64,000 nucleotides of DNA, from positions 62,001-126,000 of the forward strand of contig NZ_SZVI01000008.1 of assembly GCF_013416775.1 (NCBI RefSeq), written 5' to 3'. Below, piece by piece: positions 8,624 to 18,471 of this stretch (positions are counted from its first letter, which is position 1; each line of letters begins with the position of its first letter). Source of the DNA: Rhodoferax sp. BLA1. GTDB lineage: Bacteria; Pseudomonadota; Gammaproteobacteria; Burkholderiales; Burkholderiaceae_C. Below the pieces are notes generated by a model. The model did not search any database, had not been told where the DNA came from, and worked only from the letters and a program-made list of their open reading frames with translations. The position numbers were made by a program, and so were the translations under genes.

Positions 8624-10099
8624 TCACAGCAACACAATGTCGTACTGCTCCTGCCCCATGGCACCTTCGCTTTGCAGTGACACTGGCTTGCCAATGAACT
8701 CGGAGAGGCCCGCCAGATGCTGGCTTTCTTCGTCCAGAAACAGCTCGATGACCTTGGGTGAGGCCACCACACGGAATTCTTTGGGGTTGAACTGGCGCGC
8801 CTCGCGCAAAATCTCGCGGAAAATATCGTAGGCCACACTGCGTGGCGTTTTGACAATGCCTTTGCCCTGGCACAGCGGGCAGGGTTCACACAACATGTGC
8901 GCCAGGGACTCGCGGGTGCGCTTGCGTGTCATCTCCACCAGCCCCAGCTGCGAAAAGCCGCCACACATGGTTTTGACGCGGTCACGCGCCAGTTGTTTGC
9001 GCATTTCGGTCAACACCGCCTGGCGGTGTTCCTCACGCTCCATGTCGATGAAGTCCACCACAATGATGCCGCCCAGGTTACGCAGACGCAGCTGCCTGGC
9101 AATGGCTTGTGCGGCTTCCAGGTTGGTTCTGAAGATGGTGTCATCAAAGTTGCGGGCGCCGACAAAACCACCGGTGTTGACATCCACCGTGGTCAGCGCC
9201 TCGGTCTGGTCCACGATCAGGTAACCACCCGACTTCAGCTCCACCCGACGCCCCAGCGCCTTGGCGATGTCCTCGTCAATCGAGTGCAAATCAAAAATCG
9301 GCCGTTCACCCTTGTAGTGCTGCAGCTTCTGCGCCGCAGCGGGCATGAACTCCACCCCAAAGGCTTTCAAGGCCTCAAACTGCTCCAGCGAGTCCACCCG
9401 GATAGAGACGGTGCGTTCGCCCACCATGTCGCGCAGCACCCGCTGCATCAGACTCAAATCCTGGTGCAACAAGGAGCTGGCAGGCAGCCTGGTCGCCGCT
9501 TCACGGATGCGTTTCCAGGCTTTGCGCAGGTAGGCGATGTCGTCAGCCAGTTCCTGATCGCTGGCGTCCTCGGCATTGGTGCGCAGGATGAAGCCCCCGC
9601 CCATGTCTCCCACCAGCGACTGAACGCGCTGGCGCAGGCTCTCGCGCTGCTCGGTCGGGATCTTTTGCGACACACCAATGTGGTCGTCCTGCGGCAAAAA
9701 AACCAGCATGCGCCCGGCAATGCTGATCTGGGTGGACAGGCGTGCACCCTTGGTGCCAATCGGATCCTTGATCACCTGAACCATCAGGCTCTGGCCCTCA
9801 AACACCTGTTTTTCAATCGGGATCTGCGAAGCTGCCGCACGCGCGTTGGAAATGGTTTCACCCTCGGCAGGTGGGTGCCAGACATCGGCCACATGCAAAA
9901 ACGCGGCGCGCTCCAGACCAATGTCGATGAAGGCCGACTGCATGCCTGGCAGCACCCGAACCACCTTGCCCAGGTAGACGTTGCTCACCAGGCCACGCTC
10001 AAGCGAGCGCTCGACGTGCAACTCCTGCAGCGCACCGCCCTCGACAATGGCCACACGCGTCTCCTGCGGCGCCCAATTGATCAGAATATCTTCTTGCAT
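8624..10099 (-). CDS. rng: Ribonuclease G
   Basis: This 491-residue single-strand endoribonuclease of the RNase E/G family matures 16S rRNA 5' ends and degrades some mRNAs. The N-terminus (MQEDILINWAPQETRVAIVE) leads into an S1-like RNA-binding domain (SNVYLGKVVRVLPGMQSAF). The catalytic DNase I-like subdomain has VDVNTGG and VVDFIDM, whose aspartates bind Mg2+. The zinc-link cysteines are in CEPCPLCQGKG. It lacks the long RNase E scaffold tail, so it is RNase G. It is the last gene of the minus-strand operon, 27 nt after maf. In many proteobacteria maf and rng are adjacent. Confidence 0.95.
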   Translation of the reverse strand: MQEDILINWAPQETRVAIVEGGALQELHVERSLERGLVSNVYLGKVVRVLPGMQSAFIDIGLERAAFLHVADVWHPPAEGETISNARAAASQIPIEKQVFEGQSLMVQVIKDPIGTKGARLSTQISIAGRMLVFLPQDDHIGVSQKIPTEQRESLRQRVQSLVGDMGGGFILRTNAEDASDQELADDIAYLRKAWKRIREAATRLPASSLLHQDLSLMQRVLRDMVGERTVSIRVDSLEQFEALKAFGVEFMPAAAQKLQHYKGERPIFDLHSIDEDIAKALGRRVELKSGGYLIVDQTEALTTVDVNTGGFVGARNFDDTIFRTNLEAAQAIARQLRLRNLGGIIVVDFIDMEREEHRQAVLTEMRKQLARDRVKTMCGGFSQLGLVEMTRKRTRESLAHMLCEPCPLCQGKGIVKTPRSVAYDIFREILREARQFNPKEFRVVASPKVIELFLDEESQHLAGLSEFIGKPVSLQSEGAMGQEQYDIVLL

Positions 10100-10126
10100 A
10101 GGGGGCAGACTGTAACGCCTCGCGGC

Positions 10127-10729
10127 CTAACGGCCCAGCCCAAAACCCTGCAACAAGGTGTTCGTCTCATACATTGGCAAACCCATGATGCCGCTGTAAC
10201 TGCCGCTGATGTGGGCAATGTGTGCCGCCACCCTGCCCTGCACCCCATAAGCACCCGCCTTGCCCATCGGCTCGCCACTGTCCACATAGGCCTGGATCTG
10301 CGCATCAAACATGGGGGCAAAAGTCACTTTGGAGATCGATACCGCCTGCTGGCGCTGTTGTTCGGTGCCCAGTGCCACCGCTGTGAGCACTCGGTGGGTT
10401 TTACCCGACAGGGCACGCAGGATACGCACCGCGTCAGTTTCGTCCAGCGGCTTGCCCAGAATCACCCTCCCCAGCGCCACCGTGGTGTCTGAGCACAAGA
10501 CGGGCGCAGCAGGCAGGCCACGCTTTTTCAGCCGCGCCAAGGCCGCGTCGAGCTTGAGCTGGGTGACACGCTGCACATAGGCCTGCGGCACCTCACGCGG
10601 CAGGACTGCTTCCAAAGCTTCCGCGTCTTCATCCGCATCAGGCAACAGCAACTCATAGGCCACGCCAAGCTGCTCCAGCAGCTGCCTGCGCCGCGGGCTT
10701 TGGGAGGCCAGGTAAACGAATGGCTTCAT
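10127..10729 (-). CDS. maf: Maf family nucleoside triphosphate pyrophosphatase
   Basis: This 200-residue housecleaning enzyme hydrolyses non-canonical or excess NTPs to NMP plus PPi. The signature LASQSPRRRQLLEQLG opens the protein. VLCSDTTVALG and LGKPLDETDA give the metal- and substrate-binding residues, and GKAGAYGVQG is typical of the YhdE-type dTTP/UTP pyrophosphatase subgroup rather than the YceF (m7GTP) subgroup. It sits 6 nt downstream of rlmH, in operon with rlmH and rsfS. Function is inferred from the family; substrate preference would need assay. Confidence 0.9.
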   Translation of the reverse strand: MKPFVYLASQSPRRRQLLEQLGVAYELLLPDADEDAEALEAVLPREVPQAYVQRVTQLKLDAALARLKKRGLPAAPVLCSDTTVALGRVILGKPLDETDAVRILRALSGKTHRVLTAVALGTEQQRQQAVSISKVTFAPMFDAQIQAYVDSGEPMGKAGAYGVQGRVAAHIAHISGSYSGIMGLPMYETNTLLQGFGLGR

Positions 10730-10735
10730 GTCTGA

Positions 10736-11203
10736 CTATTCCCGGTGGTATGGGTGGTTGGCATTGATCGACCAGGCACGGTAGAGCTGCTCCACCAGCA
10801 ACACCCGCACCATGGCATGGGGCAGCGTCAGATCGGACAAACGAATCCGCTCATGCGCTGCCTGCCGAAAAGCCGGATCCAACCCGTCCGGGCCACCGAT
10901 CACCAGCGCCACATCACCGCCCGACAACTGCCAGTCCTTGAGCTTGCCGGCCAGCGCCATGGTGGTCAGCGTGGTGCCACGTTCGTCCAGCGCCACAATG
11001 CGACAGCCTTTCGGAATGGCCGCCTCAATACGGGCGCGTTCAGCGGCGTAGATGGTTTCCAGCGACTTGGAGGCGCGTGGCTCGGTTTTGACCGCTTTGA
11101 GTTCGAGCTTGATCTCGAACGGAAAACGTTTGGCGTAATCGTCCCAGGCGGTTTGTGCCCAGTCGGGCACACGCTGACCTACCGCAACAATCAGCAGCCG
11201 CAC
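10736..11203 (-). CDS. rlmH: 23S rRNA (pseudouridine1915-N3)-methyltransferase RlmH
   Basis: This 155-residue SPOUT methyltransferase methylates pseudouridine 1915 in helix 69 of 23S rRNA on assembled 70S ribosomes. The SAM-binding trefoil knot shows [14 protein letters not shown] followed by [18 protein letters not shown] and ends [15 protein letters not shown], the usual family C-terminus. Full length. It starts 2 nt after the rsfS stop codon, the classic rsfS-rlmH pairing, so both ribosome factors are made together. Confidence 0.95.
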   Translation of the reverse strand: MRLLIVAVGQRVPDWAQTAWDDYAKRFPFEIKLELKAVKTEPRASKSLETIYAAERARIEAAIPKGCRIVALDERGTTLTTMALAGKLKDWQLSGGDVALVIGGPDGLDPAFRQAAHERIRLSDLTLPHAMVRVLLVEQLYRAWSINANHPYHRE

Positions 11204-11205
11204 AC

Positions 11206-12102
11206 TCAGGCTTTGCGCGAAGCGGGTTTGGCGGCCCGTTTGGCGGGCGCAGACTTGGCCGCAGATTTTTTGGCAGCGGGCTTGCTGGGCGCGTTCACCA
11301 CCAGGGTCTTGATCCGGGGTTTGGCCACAGTTTCAGCATCTTTTGTGCCTCTAGCCCTTGTGGGTGAAGCTTTGGATGCTACTTTTTTCGCAGCAGCAGC
11401 CTTGGCCTCTTCCTGCTTTCTGAGCTGTGCTTTGGAGGGGAAAGCGTCTTCCACACCCTTCTTGGCAGCACTGGAGCGGCGCAAGCTGGTCTCGGGTTTG
11501 GCGGCACGGGCCGGCTGGGTCGGCGCGGCGGGCGCCTTGACGGCCTTGGCCACCACCGGTTTGGCGGCACCGAGTTTCAGGCGCACCGGTTTTTCACCCC
11601 ACAGCTCTTCGAGGTTGTAATAAGTGCGGTAGCTGGGCTGCATCACATGCACCACGGCCTGGCCACAATCCACAATGATCCACTCGCCGTTGGCTTCACC
11701 CTCAACCCGGGGTTTGGGGAAACCGGCGTCACGCACCGCATCCACCACACTCATGGCCAGCGCCTTGGTTTGCCGGTTGGAAGTGCCCGAGGCGATGATC
11801 ACCCGCTCAAACAGCGAGGACAACTCTTCTGTGTCAAACACCACAATCTCCTGCGCCTTGACGTCTTCGAGCCCGTCCACAATCGCACGTTGCAGTTTTT
11901 GCACGTTTTTCTTGCCATCCGCCTTGGCCTCGGACTTGTCCACGGGTTTGACCGCTGGTTTGGTGACGGCGCGTTGGCGCTCTTCGGCTTCCAGCGGCGT
12001 CAGCGCCTGGCTGGCCGCTTTCGCGGTGGTCTTGGCAGCCGATTTGGCGGGGGTTTTGGCGGCGCGTTTGGCAGCGGTCGGGGTGGTGGTTTTGGTAGTC
12101 AT
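11206..12102 (-). CDS. rsfS: Ribosome silencing factor RsfS with long Lys/Ala-rich tails
   Basis: The RsfS/DUF143 core spans residues about 66-175 ([18 protein letters not shown] ... [11 protein letters not shown] ... [16 protein letters not shown] ... YYNLEELWG). It binds L14 (uL14) and blocks subunit joining during starvation. Typical RsfS is about 105-120 residues; this one is 298. A 65-residue N-tail and a 120-residue C-tail are rich in Ala and Lys ([34 protein letters not shown]), resembling bacterial histone-like tails. The ATG at 12102 overlaps the nadD stop (TGATG); a TTG one codon earlier is possible. The tails may bind RNA or DNA, which is inference only. Confidence 0.9.
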   Translation of the reverse strand: MTTKTTTPTAAKRAAKTPAKSAAKTTAKAASQALTPLEAEERQRAVTKPAVKPVDKSEAKADGKKNVQKLQRAIVDGLEDVKAQEIVVFDTEELSSLFERVIIASGTSNRQTKALAMSVVDAVRDAGFPKPRVEGEANGEWIIVDCGQAVVHVMQPSYRTYYNLEELWGEKPVRLKLGAAKPVVAKAVKAPAAPTQPARAAKPETSLRRSSAAKKGVEDAFPSKAQLRKQEEAKAAAAKKVASKASPTRARGTKDAETVAKPRIKTLVVNAPSKPAAKKSAAKSAPAKRAAKPASRKA

Positions 12103-12725
12103 CAAGAGGATAGGTAAAGGTGGTGGTCGGCAATATAACGCGCAACGCTCTCGCCCACCAGTGCCGTCACGTTTTGGTGGGTAGAAATGGCAGAGCGGAT
12201 GTCGGTTGCGCTGATGGCCATCGATGGCATTTGCAGGTGGAAAAAACGCTCGGGATACGCCTTTTCTGCATCAAATACGGCCCTGACCCTCGTTAGATCT
12301 GGGCGATCAGCTACACATATTGTAGCTGATTGCAGAATCTCCTGCCACGACTGCCAAGTCGTCAGCGCTTGCGCCTGATCGGCGCCGATGATCAGGAACA
12401 ACTCGGCCTGGCTGAACTCGGCACACAACTCACGCAGGGTGTCGATGGTGTAACTGGGCCCGGCGCGTTGGGTTTCACGCGGATCGACCCAGGCCTGGGG
12501 GATGCCGGCAAACGCCAGCTGCGTCATGGCCAGACGGTGTGTGGCCTCGCTCAGTACCCGGGCTTTGTGCCAGGCCTGGCCGGTGGGCACCACACACAGG
12601 CCGTCCAGCGCCAGCTGGGCCACGGCGGCCTGCCCCAGCGCCACATGCGCCAGGTGCGGCGGGTCAAATGAGCCACCCAGGATCCCGATGCGTTTGGGGG
12701 CCACGCCAGACGAGCTCAGAGCCAC
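12102..12725 (-). CDS. nadD: Nicotinate-nucleotide adenylyltransferase
   Basis: This 207-residue enzyme of NAD synthesis transfers AMP from ATP to nicotinate mononucleotide. The nucleotidyltransferase motif [15 protein letters not shown] is near residues 17-31 and the second motif SATDIRSAI is near the C-terminus. The start is GTG at 12725, overlapping hemF by 10 nt; a second GTG at 12704 is possible. A perfect 8-bp inverted repeat lies within the coding sequence (12308-12328). The nadD-rsfS-rlmH order is widespread in bacteria and fixes the assignment. Confidence 0.93.
   Translation of the reverse strand: MALSSSGVAPKRIGILGGSFDPPHLAHVALGQAAVAQLALDGLCVVPTGQAWHKARVLSEATHRLAMTQLAFAGIPQAWVDPRETQRAGPSYTIDTLRELCAEFSQAELFLIIGADQAQALTTWQSWQEILQSATICVADRPDLTRVRAVFDAEKAYPERFFHLQMPSMAISATDIRSAISTHQNVTALVGESVARYIADHHLYLSS
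12308..12328. repeat. Perfect 8-bp hairpin inside nadD
   Basis: cagctaca-catat-tgtagctg forms a perfect 8-bp stem with a 5-nt loop inside nadD, encoding part of SATICVAD. It may be a decayed relative of the dispersed tagctat-type repeats elsewhere in the window, since the stem contains the same tagct core, but the rest of the repeat consensus is absent. Chance cannot be excluded. Confidence 0.35.
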
Positions 12726-13651
12726 TCCCGACGCACCAGAAACTGCTCTGTCAACGCGGCCTCAGGCGTACCCGGCGCGTGTACCTGGCTGTAGGCCCAG
12801 CTCACCAGCGGCGGCATCGACAGCAAAATCGACTCGGTGCGCCCACCCGACTGCAGGCCAAAGTGGGTGCCCCGGTCCCACACCAGGTTGAACTCCACAT
12901 ATCGGCCGCGCCGGTAGAGCTGGAAATTGCGTTCGCGCTCACCATAGGGCGTGTCCTTGCGGCGCAACACGATAGGCAGGTAAGCACCCAGAAAACTGTC
13001 CGCCACCGACTGCATCATGGCCAGGCTGCGCTCAAAGCCCAGTTCCTGGAAATCGTCAAAAAACACGCCGCCCACACCACGCTGTTCGCCCCGGTGTTTG
13101 TTGCAGAAGTAGTCGTCACACCAGGTCTTGAAACGCGGGTATTTATCGTCACCAAACGGGGCCAAAGCGTTTTTGCAGCTCTGGTGGAAGTGCAGCGCAT
13201 CTTCCTCAAAACCGTAATACGGCGTCAGGTCCATGCCACCGCCAAACCAGCACACCACCGAACCATCACTGGCGGTGGCCGAAATCATGCGCACATTCAT
13301 GTGCACCGTGGGCACATAGGGGTTGCGCGGGTGGAACACCAACGACACCCCCATGGCCTCAAACGGCACACCCACCAGGCCAGGGCGGTGCTGCGTGGCT
13401 GAGGGCGGCAGGCTCGGGCCGCGCACATGCGAAAAACCGCAACCCGCACGCTCGAACACCGGGCCATTTTCCAGAATCTGGGTGATGCCCTGCCCTTGCA
13501 ACTTGTCGCTAGGCGCTTTGTGCCAGGCATCGGTCAGGAAGGTGCTGCCGTCGATCTCACTGATGGCGCCGGTGATACGCGCCTGCAGGCCACGCAGGTA
13601 GTTGCTGACCTGCGCTGTCACATCCCCCGGCTGGCTCACCTCGGCTGTCAT
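12716..13651 (-). CDS. hemF: Oxygen-dependent coproporphyrinogen III oxidase
   Basis: This 311-residue heme-pathway enzyme oxidatively decarboxylates coproporphyrinogen III to protoporphyrinogen IX using O2. Conserved blocks are [30 protein letters not shown] and [19 protein letters not shown], covering the dimer and active-site histidine/aspartate residues. Length agrees with HemF. It overlaps purD upstream by 4 nt (ATGA) and nadD downstream by 10 nt, so the operon is translationally coupled. It implies aerobic heme synthesis; an anaerobic HemN would be elsewhere. Confidence 0.96.
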   Translation of the reverse strand: MTAEVSQPGDVTAQVSNYLRGLQARITGAISEIDGSTFLTDAWHKAPSDKLQGQGITQILENGPVFERAGCGFSHVRGPSLPPSATQHRPGLVGVPFEAMGVSLVFHPRNPYVPTVHMNVRMISATASDGSVVCWFGGGMDLTPYYGFEEDALHFHQSCKNALAPFGDDKYPRFKTWCDDYFCNKHRGEQRGVGGVFFDDFQELGFERSLAMMQSVADSFLGAYLPIVLRRKDTPYGERERNFQLYRRGRYVEFNLVWDRGTHFGLQSGGRTESILLSMPPLVSWAYSQVHAPGTPEAALTEQFLVRREWL

Positions 13652-14949
13652 GCAGATGTACCTTTGATAGCACGGTACCCAATGTCGGTGCGGTATTGCA
13701 TGCCATCAAAGCGAATACCTGCGGCCACCTCGTAGGCACGCTGCTGGGCCAGGCGCACGTTGTCGGCGAGCACCGTCACGCAGAGCACACGCCCGCCAGA
13801 GGTTTGCAATTGCCCATCCACCAGGGTGCTGCCCGCATGGAACACACAGGCGTCCTCCACTTCTTTGGGAATGCCGGTAATGGCATCACCTTTGCGCGGC
13901 TGCATCGGGTAGCCGTGGGCGGCCAACACCACACCCAGGGCGGTGCGGCGGTCCCACTCCAGCTCAATCTGGTCGAGCTTGCCGTGTGGGCCGGGTTCGG
14001 TGGCGGCCAGCATCACGTCCACCAGATCGGTCTTCAGGCGCATCATGATGGGCTGGGTTTCGGGGTCGCCCATGCGGCAGTTGAACTCGAGCGTTTTGGG
14101 CTTGCCTTGGGCGTCGATCATCAGGCCCGCGTACAAAAAGCCTGAGAACGGGATACCGTCCTTTTCCATGCCGCGAATTGTCGGCAGGATGATCTCGCGC
14201 ATGGCGCGTGCATGCACATCGGGCGTGACGATGGGTGCGGGTGAATACGCACCCATACCGCCGGTGTTGGGACCCAGATCACCATTGAGCAGGCGTTTGT
14301 GGTCCTGGCTGGTGGCCAGTGGCAGCACATTCTTGCCGTCCACCATCACGATGAAGCTGGCTTCTTCCCCGGCCAAAAACTCCTCAATGACCACCCGCGC
14401 GCCACCGGCGTTGTGGCTCACACCCAGGGTGTTGTCCAGCAGCATGAAGTCCACCGCCGCGTGCGCCTCGGCCAGGGTGGCGGCCACCACCACACCTTTG
14501 CCAGCGGCCAGGCCATCGGCCTTGACCACAATCGGTGCACCCATCTTGTCGATGTAGGCATGGGCCAGCACCGGGTCAGAAAAGGTCTCAAACTCGGCCG
14601 TGGGAATGGCGTGGCGCCTCATGAAGGCTTTGGAAAACGCCTTGGAGCTTTCCAGCTGGGCTGCGGCCTGGGTCGGGCCAAACACACGCAGGCCGTGTTT
14701 GCGGAACTCGTCAACCACGCCCGCGGCCAGCGGCCCTTCGGGGCCCACCACCGTCAGGGCGATCTTCTGGGCCAGCGCCCATTCACGCAGCTGCTGGATG
14801 TCGGTGATGTCCACATTCTCAAACTGCGGGTCCAGCGCGGTGCCGCCATTGCCCGGTGCCACGTAGATCTTGTGGGTTTTGGGCGACTGGGCCAGTTTCC
14901 AGGCCAGGGCGTGTTCGCGGCCACCGCCGCCAATGACGAGGATTTTCAT
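13648..14949 (-). CDS. purD: Phosphoribosylamine--glycine ligase
   Basis: This 433-residue ATP-grasp enzyme joins glycine to 5-phosphoribosylamine in purine synthesis. The N-terminus shows [20 protein letters not shown]. The ATP-grasp region includes [16 protein letters not shown] and [15 protein letters not shown], and the Mg2+/glycine side has [13 protein letters not shown]. It overlaps yebC upstream and hemF downstream by 4 nt each. Assignment is firm; the operon position between yebC and hemF suggests constitutive expression with housekeeping genes rather than PurR-type control, though no promoter was mapped. Confidence 0.96.
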   Translation of the reverse strand: MKILVIGGGGREHALAWKLAQSPKTHKIYVAPGNGGTALDPQFENVDITDIQQLREWALAQKIALTVVGPEGPLAAGVVDEFRKHGLRVFGPTQAAAQLESSKAFSKAFMRRHAIPTAEFETFSDPVLAHAYIDKMGAPIVVKADGLAAGKGVVVAATLAEAHAAVDFMLLDNTLGVSHNAGGARVVIEEFLAGEEASFIVMVDGKNVLPLATSQDHKRLLNGDLGPNTGGMGAYSPAPIVTPDVHARAMREIILPTIRGMEKDGIPFSGFLYAGLMIDAQGKPKTLEFNCRMGDPETQPIMMRLKTDLVDVMLAATEPGPHGKLDQIELEWDRRTALGVVLAAHGYPMQPRKGDAITGIPKEVEDACVFHAGSTLVDGQLQTSGGRVLCVTVLADNVRLAQQRAYEVAAGIRFDGMQYRTDIGYRAIKGTSA

Positions 14950-15680
14950 AAGTCTTGGGTGTCGAGTTGGGCGTTGTGGTACACCGCTTGTACATCATCC
15001 AGGTCTTCAATCGCGTCGAGCAGCTTCTGCATGCGGGCTGCCTCGTCGCCGGAGACCTCGATCGGGTTTTCGGGCCGCATGGTCACCTCGGCATCGGCGG
15101 GGGTCAGGCCAGCGGCCACCAGCGCGTCCTTGATGGCTTCAAAATCTGCCACCGGGGTGATCACCTCAATGGCGCCGTCCTCGTCAGTGATCACATCATC
15201 GGCACCGGCTTCCAGCGCCACTTCCATCACCTTGTCTTCACTCACACCTGGGGCAAAAATGATCTGGCCGCAGTGTTTGAACTGGAACGCGACCGAACCC
15301 TCGGTGCCCATGTTGCCGCCAAACTTGGAGAACGCGTGCCGAACTTCGGCCACGGTGCGCACCTTGTTGTCGGTCATGGTGTCGACAATGATGGCCGCGC
15401 CACCAATGCCGTAACCCTCGTAACGGATTTCTTCGTAACTGATGCCGTCGAGCGAGCCGGTGGCTTTGTCAATGTTGTATTTGATGCGATCCGCCGGCAT
15501 GTTGGCTGCCTTGGCGCGGTCAATGGCTAGGCGCAAACGCGGGTTGGCGGACAAGTCGCCGCCACCGGAGCGCGCAGCCACGGTGATCTCACGGATGATG
15601 CGCGTCCAGATCTTGCCGCGCTTCTCGTCCTGACGGCCTTTGCGGTGCTGAATATTGGCCCATTTACTGTGTCCTGCCAC
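14946..15680 (-). CDS. yebC: YebC/PmpR family protein
   Basis: This 244-residue protein starts [20 protein letters not shown] and has the family core [40 protein letters not shown] and [19 protein letters not shown]. The family (TACO1/YebC) has been described both as a transcription regulator and as a translation factor that relieves ribosome stalling on proline stretches; which applies here is open. It is the first gene of the minus-strand housekeeping operon and lies divergent from the HerA-like ATPase, with 58 bp between starts that must hold both promoters. Confidence 0.95.
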   Translation of the reverse strand: MAGHSKWANIQHRKGRQDEKRGKIWTRIIREITVAARSGGGDLSANPRLRLAIDRAKAANMPADRIKYNIDKATGSLDGISYEEIRYEGYGIGGAAIIVDTMTDNKVRTVAEVRHAFSKFGGNMGTEGSVAFQFKHCGQIIFAPGVSEDKVMEVALEAGADDVITDEDGAIEVITPVADFEAIKDALVAAGLTPADAEVTMRPENPIEVSGDEAARMQKLLDAIEDLDDVQAVYHNAQLDTQDL

Positions 15681-15738
15681 GGGAATTCCTTTGAAAATTC
15701 GTTACGCTATTGGCTCGATTGTACTTTTTGAGCCCGAT

Positions 15739-17268
15739 ATGCCTGAACCTATCCTGATCGCCCAGCACGGCCAGACCCAGTGTTTCCTGCAGCCCGACAA
15801 GGCCAATCGCCACGGGCTGATCACCGGCGCCACCGGCACCGGCAAAACCATCACCCTGCAAACCCTGGCCGAAGGGTTTGCCAAACTCGGTGTGCCGGTG
15901 TTTATGGCCGACATCAAGGGCGACTTGACCGGCATCTCACGCGCCGGCAGTTCCACGCCAAAACTGACCAAAGTCCTTGCTGAACGAGGGCTGGATGCTC
16001 CCGAATACGCAGCATTCTCAACCACGCTGTGGGATGTGTTTGGTGAACAAGGCCACCCGGTGCGTGCCACCGTGAGTGATCTGGGCCCGCTGCTTCTCGC
16101 TCGCATGCTCAATCTGAATGACACCCAGGCTGGGGTGTTGCAATTGGTGTTCAAAATCGCCGACGACGCGGGTTTGCTGTTGCTGGACATGAAAGACCTG
16201 CGCGCAATGTGCCAGCATGTGGGTGACAACGCGTCGAGCTTCACCACCGAATACGGCAACATCAGCGCGGCCAGCATCGGCGCCATCCAGCGCGGCCTGA
16301 TGCAGATCGAAGCCCAAGGTGGTGACAAGTTCTTTGGTGAGCCCATGCTCAACATCGACGACTTCATGCAAACCGACAGCGCCGGGCGCGGTTTGATCAA
16401 CGTGCTGGCTGCCGACAAGCTGATGAATTCACCGCGCCTGTACAGCACGTTCCTGCTGTGGCTGCTGAGTGAGCTGTTCGAGAACCTGCCCGAAGTGGGT
16501 GACCTGGACAAACCCAAACTGGTGTTCTTCTTTGACGAAGCGCACCTGCTGTTCAACGACGCACCCAAGGTGCTGATCGAACGCATTGAGCTGGTGGTGC
16601 GGCTGGTGCGTTCCAAAGGCGTGGGCGTGTATTTTGTGACACAAAACCCGCTCGACATCCCCGACAACGTGCTGGCCCAGCTTGGCAACCGGGTGCAACA
16701 CGCGCTGCGCGCCTTCACCCCACGTGACCAGAAAGCCGTCAAATCGGCTGCCGACACCATGCGCCCCAACACCGGGCTGGACATCAGCGCGGCGATCACC
16801 GAGTTGGCTGTGGGTGAGGCCTTGGTGAGTTTTCTGGACGAGAAAGGCCGCCCCTGCCCAACCGAACGGGTCTATGTATTCCCCCCGGCCAGCCAGATTG
16901 GTCCGATCACGCCTGAGCAGCGCCAGACCTTGCTGGCCGAGTCCATCGTCGCCGGTGTCTACGAGAAAACGCTGGACCGCGAGTCGGCCTTTGAAAAGCT
17001 CAAAGGCCGCTCTGCCGAACGGACCAACGCCGCCGCCAAAAACGGCGCAGACAAAACAGGCGCTGCTGAGGCCCCCGCCGCCGAGTCCGGCGGCCTGCTC
17101 GACAGCCTGGGCTCCGGCCTGGGCAGCCTGCTGGGCGGTGGCAATGGCCGGCGCACCTCGGCGGGTGAACAACTTTTCAAAAGTGCGGCCAGTTCGATTG
17201 GCCGCGAAGTGGGTCGCCAGATCATCCGGGGTGTTTTGGGTGGTATCTTTGGCGGTTCCAAAAGATAA
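15739..17268 (+). CDS. HerA-like ATPase/helicase, YjgR (DUF853) family
   Basis: This P-loop ATPase has about 509 residues. Walker A GATGTGKT falls at residues 30-37 and Walker [13 protein letters not shown] mid-protein, followed by [19 protein letters not shown], typical of the HerA/FtsK-related YjgR group. The C-terminus is a low-complexity Gly/Ala stretch ([11 protein letters not shown]) followed by a basic tail. The frame extends upstream to 15655, inside yebC, but the ATG at 15739 gives the usual YjgR N-terminus (PEPILIAQ). E. coli YjgR is of similar length. A role in DNA handling is presumed; the substrate is not established. Confidence 0.85.
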   Translation: MPEPILIAQHGQTQCFLQPDKANRHGLITGATGTGKTITLQTLAEGFAKLGVPVFMADIKGDLTGISRAGSSTPKLTKVLAERGLDAPEYAAFSTTLWDVFGEQGHPVRATVSDLGPLLLARMLNLNDTQAGVLQLVFKIADDAGLLLLDMKDLRAMCQHVGDNASSFTTEYGNISAASIGAIQRGLMQIEAQGGDKFFGEPMLNIDDFMQTDSAGRGLINVLAADKLMNSPRLYSTFLLWLLSELFENLPEVGDLDKPKLVFFFDEAHLLFNDAPKVLIERIELVVRLVRSKGVGVYFVTQNPLDIPDNVLAQLGNRVQHALRAFTPRDQKAVKSAADTMRPNTGLDISAAITELAVGEALVSFLDEKGRPCPTERVYVFPPASQIGPITPEQRQTLLAESIVAGVYEKTLDRESAFEKLKGRSAERTNAAAKNGADKTGAAEAPAAESGGLLDSLGSGLGSLLGGGNGRRTSAGEQLFKSAASSIGREVGRQIIRGVLGGIFGGSKR

Positions 17269-17285
17269 ATGCAGGAAAGCAATTC

Positions 17286-17927
17286 ATGACGACATCCGAT
17301 CCTTTCGTTCACGTGATCAAGCACCCGCTGGTGCAACACAAACTCACCCTGATGCGCCGCAAAGACGCCAGCACCACCAGTTTCCGTACCCTGCTCAATG
17401 AGCTGGCGATGCTGATGGCTTATGAGGTGACCCGCGACATGCCCACCCAAGATGTGGAGGTCGAGACCCCGCTGGAAACCATGACCGCCACCATGATCGA
17501 CGGCAAGAAGCTGGCACTGGCCTCCATCCTGCGTGCGGGCAACGGACTGCTGGAGGGTTTTCTGGCGGTGGTGCCCGGCGCCCGTGTGGGCCACATCGGC
17601 CTGTACCGCGACCCGGCCACGCTGCAGGCGGTGGAGTATTACTTCAAGATGCCCAAGGACATGCCCGAGCGTGACGTGATTGTGGTCGACCCGATGCTGG
17701 CCACCGGCCATTCGGCCATTGCCGCCATCACCCGTGTCAAGGCGCTGCAACCGCGTTCCATCAAGTTCGTCTGCCTGCTGACCTGCCCCGAAGGTGTCAA
17801 GGCCCTGCGCGAAGCCCACCCCGATGTACAGATCTTCACGGCAGCCATCGACCGCCAGCTCAACGACCACGGCTACATCCTGCCGGGTCTGGGTGACGCT
17901 GGTGACCGGATCTTTGGTACGCAATAA
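17286..17927 (+). CDS. upp: Uracil phosphoribosyltransferase
   Basis: This 213-residue salvage enzyme makes UMP from uracil and PRPP. The PRPP-binding loop [16 protein letters not shown] is intact, as are the uracil-binding C-terminus ([19 protein letters not shown]) and [12 protein letters not shown] near the middle. It follows the HerA-like gene after 17 nt, with GGAAAG ahead of the ATG. A repeat hairpin begins about 10 bp after the stop and may serve as transcription end. Confidence 0.96.
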   Translation: MTTSDPFVHVIKHPLVQHKLTLMRRKDASTTSFRTLLNELAMLMAYEVTRDMPTQDVEVETPLETMTATMIDGKKLALASILRAGNGLLEGFLAVVPGARVGHIGLYRDPATLQAVEYYFKMPKDMPERDVIVVDPMLATGHSAIAAITRVKALQPRSIKFVCLLTCPEGVKALREAHPDVQIFTAAIDRQLNDHGYILPGLGDAGDRIFGTQ

Positions 17928-17937
17928 GTGAATGGTC

Positions 17938-17986
17938 TTTTTGGCTGCTGGCCCTTTATTTATAAGGACTGGTAGCTATTTATTTT
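17938..17986 (-). repeat. Dispersed tagctat repeat, copy after upp
   Basis: Read on the minus strand this is aaatagctaccagtcctta..aaagggccagcagcc, matching the family seen at 23201, 27351, 29652 and 35813. The inverted arms (gccctttat / ataaggac) form an imperfect hairpin just after upp and may act as terminator or mRNA stabiliser. Confidence 0.65.
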
Positions 17987-18385
17987 GCACTCAATCTCTG
18001 CAAATTGAGATGGCTGCGGGAGAGCGGTAAGCAGCGGTACCGGGCATTGGTGAATTGCGGCTTTATGTCTTCCCAATTTCCTTTGAGTCAGAAGACCCTT
18101 GCCGCCATGAGCGATGGTCATTAGTATGACCTCGATGTGCTCGCCTATCTTCTGACTTTGCCACCGGGTGGCAATCTAGACGCCATTGATTCAATCCCTG
18201 AAGTACCCCGCATATTGACAACGATGGACTGACCGAATGGTGGCCAGCAGAACTCATCATCTGCCATTTAGCTGGACCAAAAATGTCGAGAATATTTACA
18301 TTTGGGCTGCTCAACGGACTTAGTCAGATTCGATATATATCAAATTGTTTTTTTAATCAATTACTTACATTCAATTTAAAGTTGA
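17987..18385. other. 399-bp gap without gene
   Basis: Between the repeat after upp and the promoter of the matrixin gene I see no supported gene. A minus-strand frame of 83 codons (18063-18314) has no family signature, no ribosome site and a His/Ser-rich random look. The last 100 bp become AT-rich towards the promoter region. No tRNA or terminator with a clear T-run is visible. Confidence 0.5.
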
Positions 18386-18401
18386 TGGTCTACTTTTTGC
18401 A
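18386..18401 (+). promoter_or_regulatory. Possible sigma-54 (RpoN) promoter for the PEP-CTERM matrixin
   Basis: TGGTCTACTTTTTGCA has the invariant GG-N10-GC spacing and a full TTGCA at the -12 element of the sigma-54 consensus TGGCACN5TTGCA; the -24 half keeps TGG only. It lies about 70 bp before the start codon. PEP-CTERM genes in betaproteobacteria are known in some species to be controlled by RpoN with PrsK/PrsR. Mapping of the 5' end would decide. Confidence 0.45.
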
Positions 18402-18415
18402 TGCCATTCAAAATT

Positions 18416-18442
18416 AGTCCATTTTGGACTTTTCCGTCCAAA
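18416..18442. promoter_or_regulatory. Two overlapping palindromes in the matrixin leader
   Basis: AGTCCA-ttt-TGGACT (18416-18430) and TTTGGAC-n6-GTCCAAA (18423-18442) overlap, so the middle arm can pair with either side. They lie just after the possible sigma-54 promoter and could be an operator or alternative RNA hairpins in the 5' leader. Confidence 0.4.
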
Positions 18443-18471
18443 GGCGGCAACCCTTAATCGGAACAACTAAT

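Noticed and set aside
8897..10492. Plus-strand open frame of 531 codons
   Set aside because: Lies antisense across rng and maf, whose catalytic motifs are clear. The His/Gln/Arg-rich translation is typical of shadow frames in GC-rich DNA.
18063..18314. Minus-strand frame of 83 codons in the gap after upp
   Set aside because: No ribosome site, no conserved-looking sequence; judged non-coding.
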